Assembly: GCA_963717215.1 (NCBI GenBank)
Contig: CAVQVS010000006.1
Span: forward strand, 372,001 to 436,000
DNA length: 64,000 bases
Reading direction: 5' to 3'
DNA from: Roseiarcus sp963717215
GTDB taxonomy: Bacteria > Pseudomonadota > Alphaproteobacteria > Rhizobiales > Beijerinckiaceae
The notes under the pieces were generated by a model. It saw only the letters and a program-made list of their open reading frames with translations. It ran no database searches and had not been told where the DNA came from. The position numbers and the translations under genes were made by a program. Positions 26,879-35,772 of the stretch are shown here, in pieces (the first letter of the stretch is position 1; each line of letters starts with the position of its first letter).

Positions 26879-27068
26879 TTCGGCGGGCCAAGCTCGTCGT
26901 ACAACAGATCGCCATGCTCGATCGAGAGGTAAGGCTCCTTCATGTGCTTGCGGCAATCCGTGGCAATCGCCTTCAGCTTTTGATGCCGAGCCTCGTCGAA
27001 AACCTCCGTCTGGTCGAGCCGCACATGGCGGGTGCGTAAGCCTCAGGATTTTTGATGATGAGGGACAT
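26875..27068 (-). pseudogene. vapB: VapB-type antitoxin remnant with internal deletion and frameshift
   Basis: Starts with the family N-terminus 'MSLIIKNPEAY', then loses the central helix pair (about 20-25 codons compared with usual VapB) and changes frame. The second frame gives 'RLDQTEVFDEARHQKLKAIA' and 'HMKEPYLSIEHGDLLYDELG', the toxin-binding tail. The remaining stop overlaps the vapC start as ATGA, the normal vapBC arrangement. Translation from the ATG would stop after 31 residues. Both partners are therefore broken. Confidence 0.8.
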
Positions 27069-27156
27069 GTCGATCTTCTCGGGTCTACCTTTCCGCTATA
27101 TGAGGTAAAAAAAGCTGGGAGAAAACCCCAAATCACAGCTCAGGGCGGACACACGG

Positions 27157-29040
27157 TCAAATCTCGATCTCGCGGCCGATCTCGACCACCCGGTCACAGG
27201 GCAATTCGAGATAATCGCTGATCCGCTCCGCGTTGCGGCCCATCGCCGCGAACAAAAGCTCCTGCCAGCGCGCCATGCCCCTGCCGTTCTCACGCGCCAC
27301 GATGGTTTCGTGGCCGACGTAATAGGTGACGTCGTCGAGGTCGATCCCGGCGCCCTTCGCCTTGCACTCGGCCAGAATCGCGTGAATGTCGGGACGCTCC
27401 ATGAAGCCGCGCCGCGCCTCCGCCCGCCAGAAGTTCTCGTCGATGCGTTCGAGGTTCAGCCGCTCCTCGGGGTCAGTCCACGGCACGGAGAGAACCGTCA
27501 TGGTGACCGCCAACACGTATGTGTGCAGCGCCTTGTTCTGGCGCACGTGAAAGGCCAGGACGGGCGGCGTCTGATCCTTGACGCGAGTGAAGAATACGGC
27601 CGTGCCGGGCACGCGCGCGACCTCGCCCCCATGCAGCTTCTCGAGGAGCGAAGAGAGCGGCGTCAGGTCCGCTTCGACGCTGCGCTGGACCTCGATCACC
27701 CCGCGGTGCCAGATCCACATCACGCCGTAAACCAGCGAAGCCAGAAGCAGCGGGACCCAGCCGCCCTGCATAACCTTGGCCAGGTTGGCGGCGAGAAACG
27801 CGCCGTCGACGATGACAAACAGTCCCGCGGCCGCGCCCGCGGCCAACATTGGCCAGCCCCAAATGTCGCGCATGGCGATGAACAGGAGCACGCTCGTCAT
27901 CAGCATCGTCGCCGACACCGCGATGCCGTAGGCGGCCGCGAGGTTGTCGGACTTGCCAAAGCCGATCGTCAGGCTGAGGGTCACGATCATGAGCAGCCAG
28001 TTGACCACGCCGACGTAGATCTGGCCGTAGCCCTCCTGCGAAGTCTGAGTGATTTTCATGCGCGGCAGCCAGCCGAGCTGCATCGCCTGGCGGGTCATCG
28101 AATAGGCGCCGGTGATGATCGACTGGCTGGCGATCACTGTGGCGATTGTCGCGAGCACGATCATAGGCGTGAGAAGCGGCTGAGGACAGAGGCGGTAGAA
28201 GATGTTGCCTTCGGTCGGCGCGCCGGCGAGCACGATCGCCGCCTGTCCGGCATAGTTGAGAATGAGGGCCGGAAAGACGATGAGGCTCCACGACAGGCGG
28301 ATCGGCTTTGGCCCGAAATGGCCCATGTCGGCGTAAAGCGCCTCCGCCCCGGTCACGCACAGAAACACGCCGCCAAGGACCAGGAATCCCTGCACTCCGC
28401 CCCGCGAAAGATAGCCCAGGCCGTATCGAGGATCGACCGCGGCAAAGACCGACGGGTGCTGCAGGACGCCATGGACGCCAAGCGCCGCAATCGCCGCAAA
28501 CCAGATGAGCATGATCGGCCCGAACGCACGGCCGATCGCGGCCGTCCCGAAAGGTTGCGCCGCAAACAGCGCGAGCAGGATCACGCTCGCCGCGGGCAAG
28601 ACGTAGGTCTGCAAACTCGGCGCGATCTGCTCCACGCCTTCGAGCGCCGAGAGCACCGAAATCGCAGGCGTGATCGCGCCGTCGCCATAAATGAGCGCCG
28701 CCCCGAAGAGGCCGAGCGCGATGATGAGGGGCCGCTGATGTTTCTTGACGCCAAGCAGGGTCATCAACGCGATGATGCCGCCCTCGCCGTCATTGTCGAT
28801 GCGCATGGCGATGTTGACGTATTTGACCGTCGTAATGAGGAACAGCGTCCATAAGATCAGCGACAAGGCGCCAAGGGTGTCCGCCGGATTGGGATGCGGC
28901 CCGGTATAGTCGAGCACGGTCTTCAATGTGTAGAGCGGGCTCGTGCCGATGTCGCCGAACACCACGCCGAGCGCAGCGATGCTGGCGAGCCCAAATCGCC
29001 CGATCGATTGCGGCTCCCCGCCGGTGGCTACGGTCGACAT
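27157..29040 (-). CDS. kup: Low-affinity potassium uptake protein Kup
   Basis: 627 residues, typical for Kup/Trk-D (about 620). An N-terminal core of 12 predicted membrane helices begins 'LASIAALGVVFGDIGTSPLY', the most conserved family motif; others are 'NDGEGGIIALMTLLG' and 'GDGAITPAISVLSALEG'. A C-terminal cytoplasmic domain of about 170 residues follows ('GTAVFFTRVKDQTPPVL', ending 'LPCDRVVEIGREIEI'). K+/H+ symport into the cytosol, useful at low pH. Monocistronic; divergent from the BTLCP gene. Confidence 0.95.
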   Translation of the reverse strand: MSTVATGGEPQSIGRFGLASIAALGVVFGDIGTSPLYTLKTVLDYTGPHPNPADTLGALSLILWTLFLITTVKYVNIAMRIDNDGEGGIIALMTLLGVKKHQRPLIIALGLFGAALIYGDGAITPAISVLSALEGVEQIAPSLQTYVLPAASVILLALFAAQPFGTAAIGRAFGPIMLIWFAAIAALGVHGVLQHPSVFAAVDPRYGLGYLSRGGVQGFLVLGGVFLCVTGAEALYADMGHFGPKPIRLSWSLIVFPALILNYAGQAAIVLAGAPTEGNIFYRLCPQPLLTPMIVLATIATVIASQSIITGAYSMTRQAMQLGWLPRMKITQTSQEGYGQIYVGVVNWLLMIVTLSLTIGFGKSDNLAAAYGIAVSATMLMTSVLLFIAMRDIWGWPMLAAGAAAGLFVIVDGAFLAANLAKVMQGGWVPLLLASLVYGVMWIWHRGVIEVQRSVEADLTPLSSLLEKLHGGEVARVPGTAVFFTRVKDQTPPVLAFHVRQNKALHTYVLAVTMTVLSVPWTDPEERLNLERIDENFWRAEARRGFMERPDIHAILAECKAKGAGIDLDDVTYYVGHETIVARENGRGMARWQELLFAAMGRNAERISDYLELPCDRVVEIGREIEI

Positions 29041-29081
29041 CTCGTTCTCCCCTCGACCCTAAGGCGCGAGATCGCCCGGAT

Positions 29082-29098
29082 GTTCCTCGATAGGGAAC
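29082..29098. promoter_or_regulatory. GTTCC-N7-GGAAC palindrome upstream of kup
   Basis: Inverted repeat with 5-bp arms 42 bp before the kup start, in the 257-bp kup/BTLCP divergent region. Could be an operator; also plausible by chance. Confidence 0.25.
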
Positions 29099-29297
29099 CG
29101 CCGAAACAGATTGGTGACGCTTGCGGCTTCGTCTCGGCGATGTCTGACGGCGGATCGCCGCCCAAGCTTACTCACCGTCAACGTTAACGAATTTTGCCTG
29201 CGGCGCGCGGTCGAATCGATAAAATTCAATCTATTTTGTTTCGCGCCCGCCAAGTCGCAACCGCGATAGTGTCCTCATCAACCTGGCGGACAACCCA

Positions 29298-29930
29298 ATG
29301 CTCTCTCGGCTCTTTCGTTTCCTGACCGCGGCGGTGATCTTCGGCCTCGCCTGGAGCACCTTCGTCGAAGCCTCGGAACCCGGCCTCCCCCAGGCCACGC
29401 GCGCGCCCGTCGGCGGCGAAGCCTCTATTCCCTACGGCTGGGTCGACTTCTGCAATCGTCACAGCGAAGAGTGCACCCTCGGGAAGCTCAAGCCCATGGA
29501 TGTGCGCCTGACGAAGCAGAGCTGGAAGGTCCTCAACGAGATCAACGACAAGGTGAACAACGCGATCGAGCCGATCAGCAACCTCGACCATTGGGGAACG
29601 ACGCTCGACCATTGGGATTATCCGGTCGACGGCAAGGGCGACTGCAAGATCTATGCTTTGTTCAAGCGCAAGCTGCTCGTTGACCGCGGCTTTCCGCGCC
29701 AGGCCCTGTTGATGACGATCGTTCGCGACCTCAATGGGGAGGGCCATGCGGTGCTCACCGTCAAGACCGACCACGGCGACTTCGTGCTCGACAACCTGTC
29801 GGATGAGATCCGTCCGTGGACCGCCACCGGCTACCAGTTCTACAAGCGTCAAGCCCAGGACGACCCGAATGTGTGGCTGAGCCTCGGCGGGGCGACCGGG
29901 TCCGCGCCGGGAACGGCTGCGTCGAATTAA
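29298..29930 (+). CDS. Transglutaminase-like cysteine peptidase (BTLCP family)
   Basis: 210 residues with a signal peptide ('FLTAAVIFGLAWSTFVEA'), so periplasmic. Catalytic triad as in the family: Cys-116 in 'GKGDCKIYALFKRKLL', His-150 in 'LNGEGHAVLTV', Asp-165 in 'FVLDNLSDEIRPW'; also the conserved 'WDYPVDG' before the Cys. BTLCP proteins (LapG relatives) are predicted envelope proteases; in Pseudomonas LapG cleaves a surface adhesin under c-di-GMP control. No LapD-like partner or RTX adhesin is nearby, so the substrate is unknown. Confidence 0.9.
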   Translation: MLSRLFRFLTAAVIFGLAWSTFVEASEPGLPQATRAPVGGEASIPYGWVDFCNRHSEECTLGKLKPMDVRLTKQSWKVLNEINDKVNNAIEPISNLDHWGTTLDHWDYPVDGKGDCKIYALFKRKLLVDRGFPRQALLMTIVRDLNGEGHAVLTVKTDHGDFVLDNLSDEIRPWTATGYQFYKRQAQDDPNVWLSLGGATGSAPGTAASN

Positions 29931-29935
29931 CGGCC

Positions 29936-32515
29936 TTAGCCCGTCGCTCCGAGGGGAGCGACAGGCGTCTGCGGGCCGGCGTCGGGCTTAGGTGCGGCTC
30001 TCGTTTCCAGCGGCGTCGCGGATCGCGCATTCGGCGGGGATTTCGCCGCGATCCAATCGAGGGCCCAGTAAGCGATCAGCTTCACGCGATCGTTCACGAG
30101 GAACCAGAGCAGGGCGTAGCCCCAGACGAACAACGCCCAGCCCCAGCCGAGCGGCGTCATGAACAGCCCGTAGACCGCGATCAGCGTGGCCAAGATCTGC
30201 GTGCCGACCACCGCAGCCAGCAAGATTCTGGCGGGACGTGTGGACCAAAAAGGACCGCGCGTGCGCGTCAGGAAAATCGTCAGATGACCGGCCACGGACA
30301 GCTTGAGATACATCAGGGTTTGGATATGGGCGCGGTCGAGATGGAAGACGCGCTCGCCGAGGTAGAAGAGTCCAAATGCGGAGATGACGCCGACAACGCC
30401 GAGAACTGTCGATATGCCCAGAACCGTGCGCATGTCCCACGCTTCGGGCTTGTTCCGGTAGATGACGTTGTCATAGGCGATCGACAGGATGGCGCCGTCG
30501 TTGAGCAGCGCCAGCATGACGATCATGATCGCGGTCAGGGGATAGAATTTGAAGACGACGATCGCCAGCGTCATGAACAGGAGAACGCGCAGCGTCTCGG
30601 CGATCCGATAGATCGCGTAGCTGTTCATCCGCTGAAAGATGCGGCGGCTTTCCTTGATCGCTTCGATGATCACTGAGAGACCCGGCGTCAGCAGCACGAT
30701 GGAAGCTGCAGCCCGCGCCGCATCGGTCGCGCCCGAGACGGCGATGCCGCAGTCGGCTTTCTTCAACGCAGGAGCATCGTTGACCCCGTCGCCCGTCATG
30801 CCGACGATGTGGCCGTGCTTCTGCAGCACGTCGACGATATGAAACTTATGTTCGGGGAACACCTGCGCGAAGCCGTCAGCATTTTCGATAGTCTTGGCCA
30901 CGGCGGCGCTTTCCTCGCTTTTGGCGTCGCCGAGCGTGTTCGCGTCGAGGATGTTCGAGCCCATGCCCAGGGTTTTGGCCATCTCGCGGGCGATCGCCAG
31001 GGCGTCGCCGGTCACCATCTTGATTTTCACGCCCATCTCAGCCGCCGTCGCGACGGTGGACTTGGCGTCTTCGCGGGGCGGATCGAACAGCGGCAGGACG
31101 CCGAGAAGCCGCCATCCGCCGTTGCCGTCAGCGCGCGCCACGCCCAGCGCCCGAAAGCCGCGCGAGGCGAAGTCGTCGACAGCCTTGTCGACGGCGGACT
31201 TCACCGTGCCCGCGTTCGCCGAAAGCGCCAGGATGACTTGTGGCGCGCCCTTGCTCACCTTGAAGGTTTTTCCATCCGCGCCCTTGACCGTGGCCTCGGT
31301 CCGCTTGTGCACGGGATCGAATGGCTGAAAATGCGTGACCTGGTAGGGCTTCAACGCCTGCTTGTCCTTCAAGCCGCCGAGGACCGCGAGATCGATCGTA
31401 TCGTTGTTTGCCGCTTGCGACGCGAGTGCACCCGCGAGGATGAGGTCAGCGGCGGTGACGGCGTCCAGGCAGAACGGTTCGCCGAGCGTCAGCTTGTTCT
31501 GAGTGAGCGTTCCGGTCTTGTCGGCGCAGAGCACGTCAACGCCCGCCAATTCCTCGATGGCGACCAGCTTGCTCACGATCGCCTGTTTCTTGGCGAGCAG
31601 ACGCGCGCCGACCGCCATCGTCACCGACAGGACCGTCGGCATCGCAACGGGGATGGCCGCCACCGTCAGAACGAGCGCGAACTGCAATACGGTGAGGATC
31701 GGTTCGCCGCGGTAAATTCCAAGTCCGATGATCACAGCGACAAGGATCAGCGCGAGGATAATCAAGTAGTTACCGATCTTCAGCACGGCTTTCTGGAAAT
31801 GGCTGACGGTGACCGCCGTCTCCACCAGTTCCGCCGTCTTGCCAAAATAGGTTTTGCCGCCGGTCGCATAGACCAGCGCGCCGATTTCGCCGCGACGAAC
31901 GATCGACCCGGAGAAGACGGCGTCGCCCGATTTACGGGTTGCGGGCATGGATTCTCCGGTCAACGCCGACTGGTCGACGGATATCTCGTCGCCGTCCAGC
32001 AGGCGCGCGTCGGCCGGCACGATGTCGCCGAGGCGCAAGCGGATGGCGTCGCCAGGCACAAGCTCGCGCGACGCCGGATTGACCCACTTCCCGTCACGTT
32101 TCACCCTGGCCTTGATCGCGAGCGTCGCCTTCAGAGCAGCGATGGCGTTGCCGGCCTGATGCTCTTCCCCGAATCCGACCATTGCGTTGGCAAGAAGCAG
32201 AACAAGGATGATTCCGAAGTCCGGCCAATGCCGCGCCGCCGCCGACAGGATCACCGCTGCTTCGATCATCCAGGGGATCGGACCCCAGAAATAGGAGAGG
32301 AACTTCAGGATCTCGTTGGTCTTCTTCTCCGCGATCTCGTTCGGCCCATACTGAGTCAGCCGCTTTTGCGCCTCGGCTTGGGTCAGGCCCTCCGGCGACG
32401 AGCCTAGTCTTTTCTCCACCTCCGCTATAGGCAGGGTTTGCAGATGGTCTTTGCCGACAGGTTTCGATGCCGTCTTGGACCTGGGAGCCTCGGGCCGATC
32501 CGCGTGAGTTTCCAT
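29936..32515 (-). CDS. Plasma-membrane-type (P-IIIA) H+-exporting ATPase
   Basis: 859 residues from ATG 32515 (GGAAGGA upstream); an in-frame ATG at 32572 is less likely. Order: cation-ATPase N-domain ('LSSYFWGPIPW'-like helix pair after about residue 65), actuator domain with 'SALTGESMPATR', phosphorylation site 'CADKTGTLTQNKL' with Asp-332, nucleotide domain 'PVHKRTEATVKG', hinge 'MTGDGVNDAPALKKADCGIA', and C-terminal helices. The M4 sequence 'AIPVAMPTVLSVTMAVGA' is that of P-IIIA proton pumps. Extrudes H+, acid tolerance or membrane energisation. Convergent with the BTLCP gene, 5 bp apart; a strong hairpin (29943-29962) overlaps its last codons. Confidence 0.92.
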   Translation of the reverse strand: METHADRPEAPRSKTASKPVGKDHLQTLPIAEVEKRLGSSPEGLTQAEAQKRLTQYGPNEIAEKKTNEILKFLSYFWGPIPWMIEAAVILSAAARHWPDFGIILVLLLANAMVGFGEEHQAGNAIAALKATLAIKARVKRDGKWVNPASRELVPGDAIRLRLGDIVPADARLLDGDEISVDQSALTGESMPATRKSGDAVFSGSIVRRGEIGALVYATGGKTYFGKTAELVETAVTVSHFQKAVLKIGNYLIILALILVAVIIGLGIYRGEPILTVLQFALVLTVAAIPVAMPTVLSVTMAVGARLLAKKQAIVSKLVAIEELAGVDVLCADKTGTLTQNKLTLGEPFCLDAVTAADLILAGALASQAANNDTIDLAVLGGLKDKQALKPYQVTHFQPFDPVHKRTEATVKGADGKTFKVSKGAPQVILALSANAGTVKSAVDKAVDDFASRGFRALGVARADGNGGWRLLGVLPLFDPPREDAKSTVATAAEMGVKIKMVTGDALAIAREMAKTLGMGSNILDANTLGDAKSEESAAVAKTIENADGFAQVFPEHKFHIVDVLQKHGHIVGMTGDGVNDAPALKKADCGIAVSGATDAARAAASIVLLTPGLSVIIEAIKESRRIFQRMNSYAIYRIAETLRVLLFMTLAIVVFKFYPLTAIMIVMLALLNDGAILSIAYDNVIYRNKPEAWDMRTVLGISTVLGVVGVISAFGLFYLGERVFHLDRAHIQTLMYLKLSVAGHLTIFLTRTRGPFWSTRPARILLAAVVGTQILATLIAVYGLFMTPLGWGWALFVWGYALLWFLVNDRVKLIAYWALDWIAAKSPPNARSATPLETRAAPKPDAGPQTPVAPLGATG

Positions 32516-32847
32516 GGTCGAAAGTCCTTCCGGCGTCGCTGCGAGCGCGCCTCGGCATGCGTTTTGGGGCAAGAGTTCTATTTGCTGGCGTTCGCGTGAA
32601 CCGAGGCTTTGGGTCGCGAATATTCCGGCGCGGTAAGCGGCGACCGCTGCCGCGGAAAACTATAAGCGCGCGTAAAGTCGCCAAAGTAAGGCCTGGAAAA
32701 TATGCACCCATCCGCCTTTGAAATCGTCGCGTGCTGTTCGTTGCCGATCGACAGGCCCAGGCGCGGCGCCGCTTCAGACTTGGGCGGTGCCCGCTTTCCG
32801 CCCCGAGCCAAAGTTCGGAACGTCCCGTAGTTGGCCGGCGCCATTTG
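32516..32847. other. Upstream region of the H+-ATPase gene
   Basis: 332 bp between the gamma-glutamylcyclotransferase end and the H+-ATPase start (both minus). Presumably holds the ATPase promoter; no box could be assigned and no gene seen. Confidence 0.4.
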
Positions 32848-33273
32848 TCAGGCTCGCCTCGCTAGTCTCTCCAGAGCCTCGACTGCTTCCGCGGGAAGTT
32901 GCCATGAACGCGCCGCGGCGAGGACCTCGGCGAGATAGGCAGGACGTGCGGCGCCAGGTCCGGAATTGGCGCCGATATACAGGATCGCACGTTTCGGCCC
33001 CCGCTCGGCGATGACGGCCTGCGTCAGCTTGACGTAGAGCCCTTGCGACAGGCTCTCGTGGCGATCGAGGGCCGGGATGTCGGACAAGGCCAAGTCCCAC
33101 AGCACGCCATGGACGGCGGAGGAGGAAGCGCGAACAGCGGTCAGCCAGCCCTCGCGCATCAAAGCCAGCCGATGCCGCTCGAGCCGCGCCAGCCCAAGCG
33201 CCTTCGAGCGCGGGCAACGGCGGCCCATAGCGTTGACGTCCATGTTGGAGCCATAGGCGAAATAGAGGGGCGT
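32848..33273 (-). CDS. Gamma-glutamylcyclotransferase-like (GGCT/AIG2 fold) protein with ACG start
   Basis: The conserved family opening 'TPLYFAYGSNM' is present only if translation begins upstream of the first ATG (33243), which lies inside that motif. No ATG, GTG or TTG exists between this motif and the in-frame stop that is also the rsh stop (TAG 33283-33285). A perfect GGAGG (33279-33283) sits five bases before an ACG at 33271-33273, so ACG is either a rare start or a mutated ATG. The rest includes 'ILYIGANSGPGAARPAYLAE'. About 141 residues. These small proteins cyclise gamma-glutamyl amines or act in glutathione turnover; the catalytic Glu was not pinned down. Confidence 0.7.
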   Translation of the reverse strand, partial: TPLYFAYGSNMDVNAMGRRCPRSKALGLARLERHRLALMREGWLTAVRASSSAVHGVLWDLALSDIPALDRHESLSQGLYVKLTQAVIAERGPKRAILYIGANSGPGAARPAYLAEVLAAARSWQLPAEAVEALERLARRA

Positions 33274-33282
33274 CGGAGCCTC

Positions 33283-35478
33283 CTATCCGCTCAGCCGCTC
33301 GACCTTGTGGACCACGCTCTTGTCCCGAAGCTGCGACAGGACCGCGTTGAGGTGCTGGATGTCGCGCACCTGAAGATCGATAGTGAAGCGCCGGAAGTCG
33401 GCGCCGCTAGGCGAGGTCACGACGGCGTCGATATTGGCCCCGTATTCCCCGATGGTCGTGGCGATCACACCGAGGGCGCCGGGTTCGTTCAAGAGCGTAA
33501 CCACGATCTGGGTCGAATAGATCGCCGACGGCGTGTTCTCCAGGTCCCAACGCACGTCGAGCCACAGCTCTGGCCGATCGTCGAACTGGGTGAGCGCAGG
33601 CGAATGGATCGGATAGATGACGATGCCGTCTTCCTCGCGAATGCCTACGATCCGCTCGCCCGGCACCGCGCCTCCTTTGGGCGCGAACCTGACGGGCGTA
33701 TCGAGGCCGATGCCGCGCAACGGCAGCGCGCCGCCCGCGTCCGATTCGCCCGGCACACGGAACACGAGATCGGCTGCCTTCGGCAAGCCGAACCAGCCGC
33801 TCTCATTTTGCGGAACAGCCGGGCCCGGCTTGCGCTCGTCCTTGAAGCTTGGAAACACGGCGCGCACCACGTCAGTCGAGAAAATCTCGCCGCGCCCCAC
33901 GCCGATGAAGACGTCGTCGATCGAGGCGCGCGCCAAGCGCGACAGCGCGACTTTAAGCTTCCCTTCCGTGAACTTCTTGCCGGCGCGCTCGAACGCCCGT
34001 TCGACGATCTGGCGCCCTAAGCCGCCAAACTGCGCCTTTGCCGCCTCGCGCGTCGCTCGGCGAATGGCGGCGCGGGCGCGCCCCGTCACCACCACGCTAT
34101 CCCACGCCGCCGGCGGGGCGCCGCCCTCGGCGCGCGAGATCAGCACTTCGTCACCGTTGTGCAACTCCGAGATGAGCGGCGCGATACGGCCATTGATCTT
34201 CGCGCCAACCGCGGAATTGCCGACATCGGTGTGGACCGCATAGGCGAAGTCAATCGCGGTCGCGCCGCGGGGCAACGCGATCAGCCGCCCCTTGGGGGTG
34301 AAGCAGAACACCTGGTCGTGAAACAGCTCGAGCTTGGTGTGCTCGAGGAACTTCTCAGAATCGTCGCTCGCCAGGGCCTCGATCGTCTGTCTCAATCCGC
34401 GATAGGCCCGGCTCTCGCTTACCGCGAGCGCATCGGCGCTAAGCCCCAAATCTTTATAGACGCCGTGCGCGGCGATGCCGTATTCGGCGACTTCGTGCAT
34501 CTCGTGGGTGCGAATCTGCAGTTCGACCCGCTGACTCCCAGGCCCGATCACGGTCGTGTGGATCGACCGATAGTCGTTCTGCTTCGGGGTCGAGATATAG
34601 TCCTTGAAGCGCCCGGGAACGCTGGGCCAGGTCGTATGCGCGACGCCGACGGCGGCGTAACAGTCGGCGACAGTATCGACGAGAATGCGAAAGCCATAGA
34701 TATCGGACAATTGCTCGAAGGCGATTGAACGGCGCTCCATCTTGCGCCAGATCGAATAGGGCTGCTTCTGGCGACCCTTCACCTCGACCTTGATGCCCCG
34801 CCTGGCGAACTGGTCGGTGAGCTCGGCTGCGATGCGCGCGATGATCGCGCCATTCTTGATCTTCATCGCCTCGAGACGCGTCACGATGAGCTTGTAGGCG
34901 TCCGGCATCAGGCAGCGGAAGGCGAGGTCTTCGAGTTCATTGCGCATGCTCTGCATGCCCATGCGGCCGGCAAGCGGAGCATAGATGTCGAGCGTGTCCT
35001 CGGCGATGCGGATGCGCTTGGCCTCCGGCATGAACTGAAGGGTGCGCATGTTGTGCAGGCGGTCCGCGAGCTTGATCAAGAGCACGCGCGCGTCATCGGC
35101 AATGGCGAGCAAAAGCTTGCGGAAATTCTCCGCCTGCTCGGCGTGCTTGGTGACGAAGTCGAGCCTGCCGAGCTTGGTCAGGCCGTCGACCAGCCCCCCG
35201 ATCTCCTCGCCGAACGCCTTGTCAACTTGTTCGCGGGTGACCGTCGTGTCTTCGATCGTGTCGTGCAGCATCGCCGTCGCGATGGTGGCGTCATCGACCT
35301 TGAACTCGGTCAGAATGGCCGCCACCTCGAGAGGATGGGAGAAATAAGGATCGCCTGAGGCGCGCTTCTGGCTGCCATGCGCCTTCATCGCGAACACATA
35401 GGCGCGGTTCAGCAAATCCTCGTCGGCGTGAGGATTGTAGCGGCGAACCCGCTCCACCAATTCGTACTGCCGCATCAT
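33283..35478 (-). CDS. rsh: Bifunctional (p)ppGpp synthetase/hydrolase
   Basis: 731 residues, the size of alphaproteobacterial Rsh. HD hydrolase domain with 'YFSHPLEVAAIL', 'TAMLHDTIEDTTVT' and 'DRLHNMRTLQFM'; synthetase domain with 'RQKQPYSIWRKMERRSIAFE', 'IYGFRILVDT' and 'DYRSIHTTVIGPGSQRVELQ'; TGS domain 'DQVFCFTPKGRLIALPRGAT'; and C-terminal ACT 'IVVTLLNEPGALGVIATTIG'. All hydrolase and synthetase motifs look intact, so it should make and degrade (p)ppGpp in the stringent response. The downstream GGCT gene begins at the stop and is probably translationally coupled. Confidence 0.95.
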   Translation of the reverse strand: MMRQYELVERVRRYNPHADEDLLNRAYVFAMKAHGSQKRASGDPYFSHPLEVAAILTEFKVDDATIATAMLHDTIEDTTVTREQVDKAFGEEIGGLVDGLTKLGRLDFVTKHAEQAENFRKLLLAIADDARVLLIKLADRLHNMRTLQFMPEAKRIRIAEDTLDIYAPLAGRMGMQSMRNELEDLAFRCLMPDAYKLIVTRLEAMKIKNGAIIARIAAELTDQFARRGIKVEVKGRQKQPYSIWRKMERRSIAFEQLSDIYGFRILVDTVADCYAAVGVAHTTWPSVPGRFKDYISTPKQNDYRSIHTTVIGPGSQRVELQIRTHEMHEVAEYGIAAHGVYKDLGLSADALAVSESRAYRGLRQTIEALASDDSEKFLEHTKLELFHDQVFCFTPKGRLIALPRGATAIDFAYAVHTDVGNSAVGAKINGRIAPLISELHNGDEVLISRAEGGAPPAAWDSVVVTGRARAAIRRATREAAKAQFGGLGRQIVERAFERAGKKFTEGKLKVALSRLARASIDDVFIGVGRGEIFSTDVVRAVFPSFKDERKPGPAVPQNESGWFGLPKAADLVFRVPGESDAGGALPLRGIGLDTPVRFAPKGGAVPGERIVGIREEDGIVIYPIHSPALTQFDDRPELWLDVRWDLENTPSAIYSTQIVVTLLNEPGALGVIATTIGEYGANIDAVVTSPSGADFRRFTIDLQVRDIQHLNAVLSQLRDKSVVHKVERLSG

Positions 35479-35721
35479 CGCCGGAAGCCGACCCGATCCG
35501 CCCCGCGCGCCGCCGATTGGTCATGGCGACGCCGATGCGGTTCAACCAGGACGGGTCGGCATGAAAGAAAGAGGGGTCGGCGTTTCGTTCGGACTCGCCG
35601 GCTCCCGCTCTCGCGCATGAAGCGCGGGCTGCCCACAATCATCCACCGCGGCGGCCACGCGCGCAAGCTTTAATGCGCGCGCTCTTAAGCGTCCGCTCAC
35701 TGCCCCCAATCCAAACAAAAA

Positions 35722-35743
35722 CCCCGGAGCTTTCGCTCCGGGG
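35722..35743 (-). terminator. Rho-independent terminator of porin copy 1
   Basis: Perfect 9-bp GC-rich stem CCCCGGAGC / GCTCCGGGG with GAAA tetraloop, followed on the minus strand by TTTTTG. The same stem-loop follows porin copy 2 at 38995-39016. Confidence 0.85.
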
Positions 35744-35772
35744 CTGGTCGATTTCAAATGATCGAGATGCGA

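Noticed and set aside
27310..28854. 514-codon open frame on the plus strand across kup
   Set aside because: Antisense to a textbook Kup gene; composition is Arg/Asp/His-rich and has no domain. A by-product of GC-rich codon use, as is the 532-codon frame at 30809-32407 opposite the H+-ATPase.
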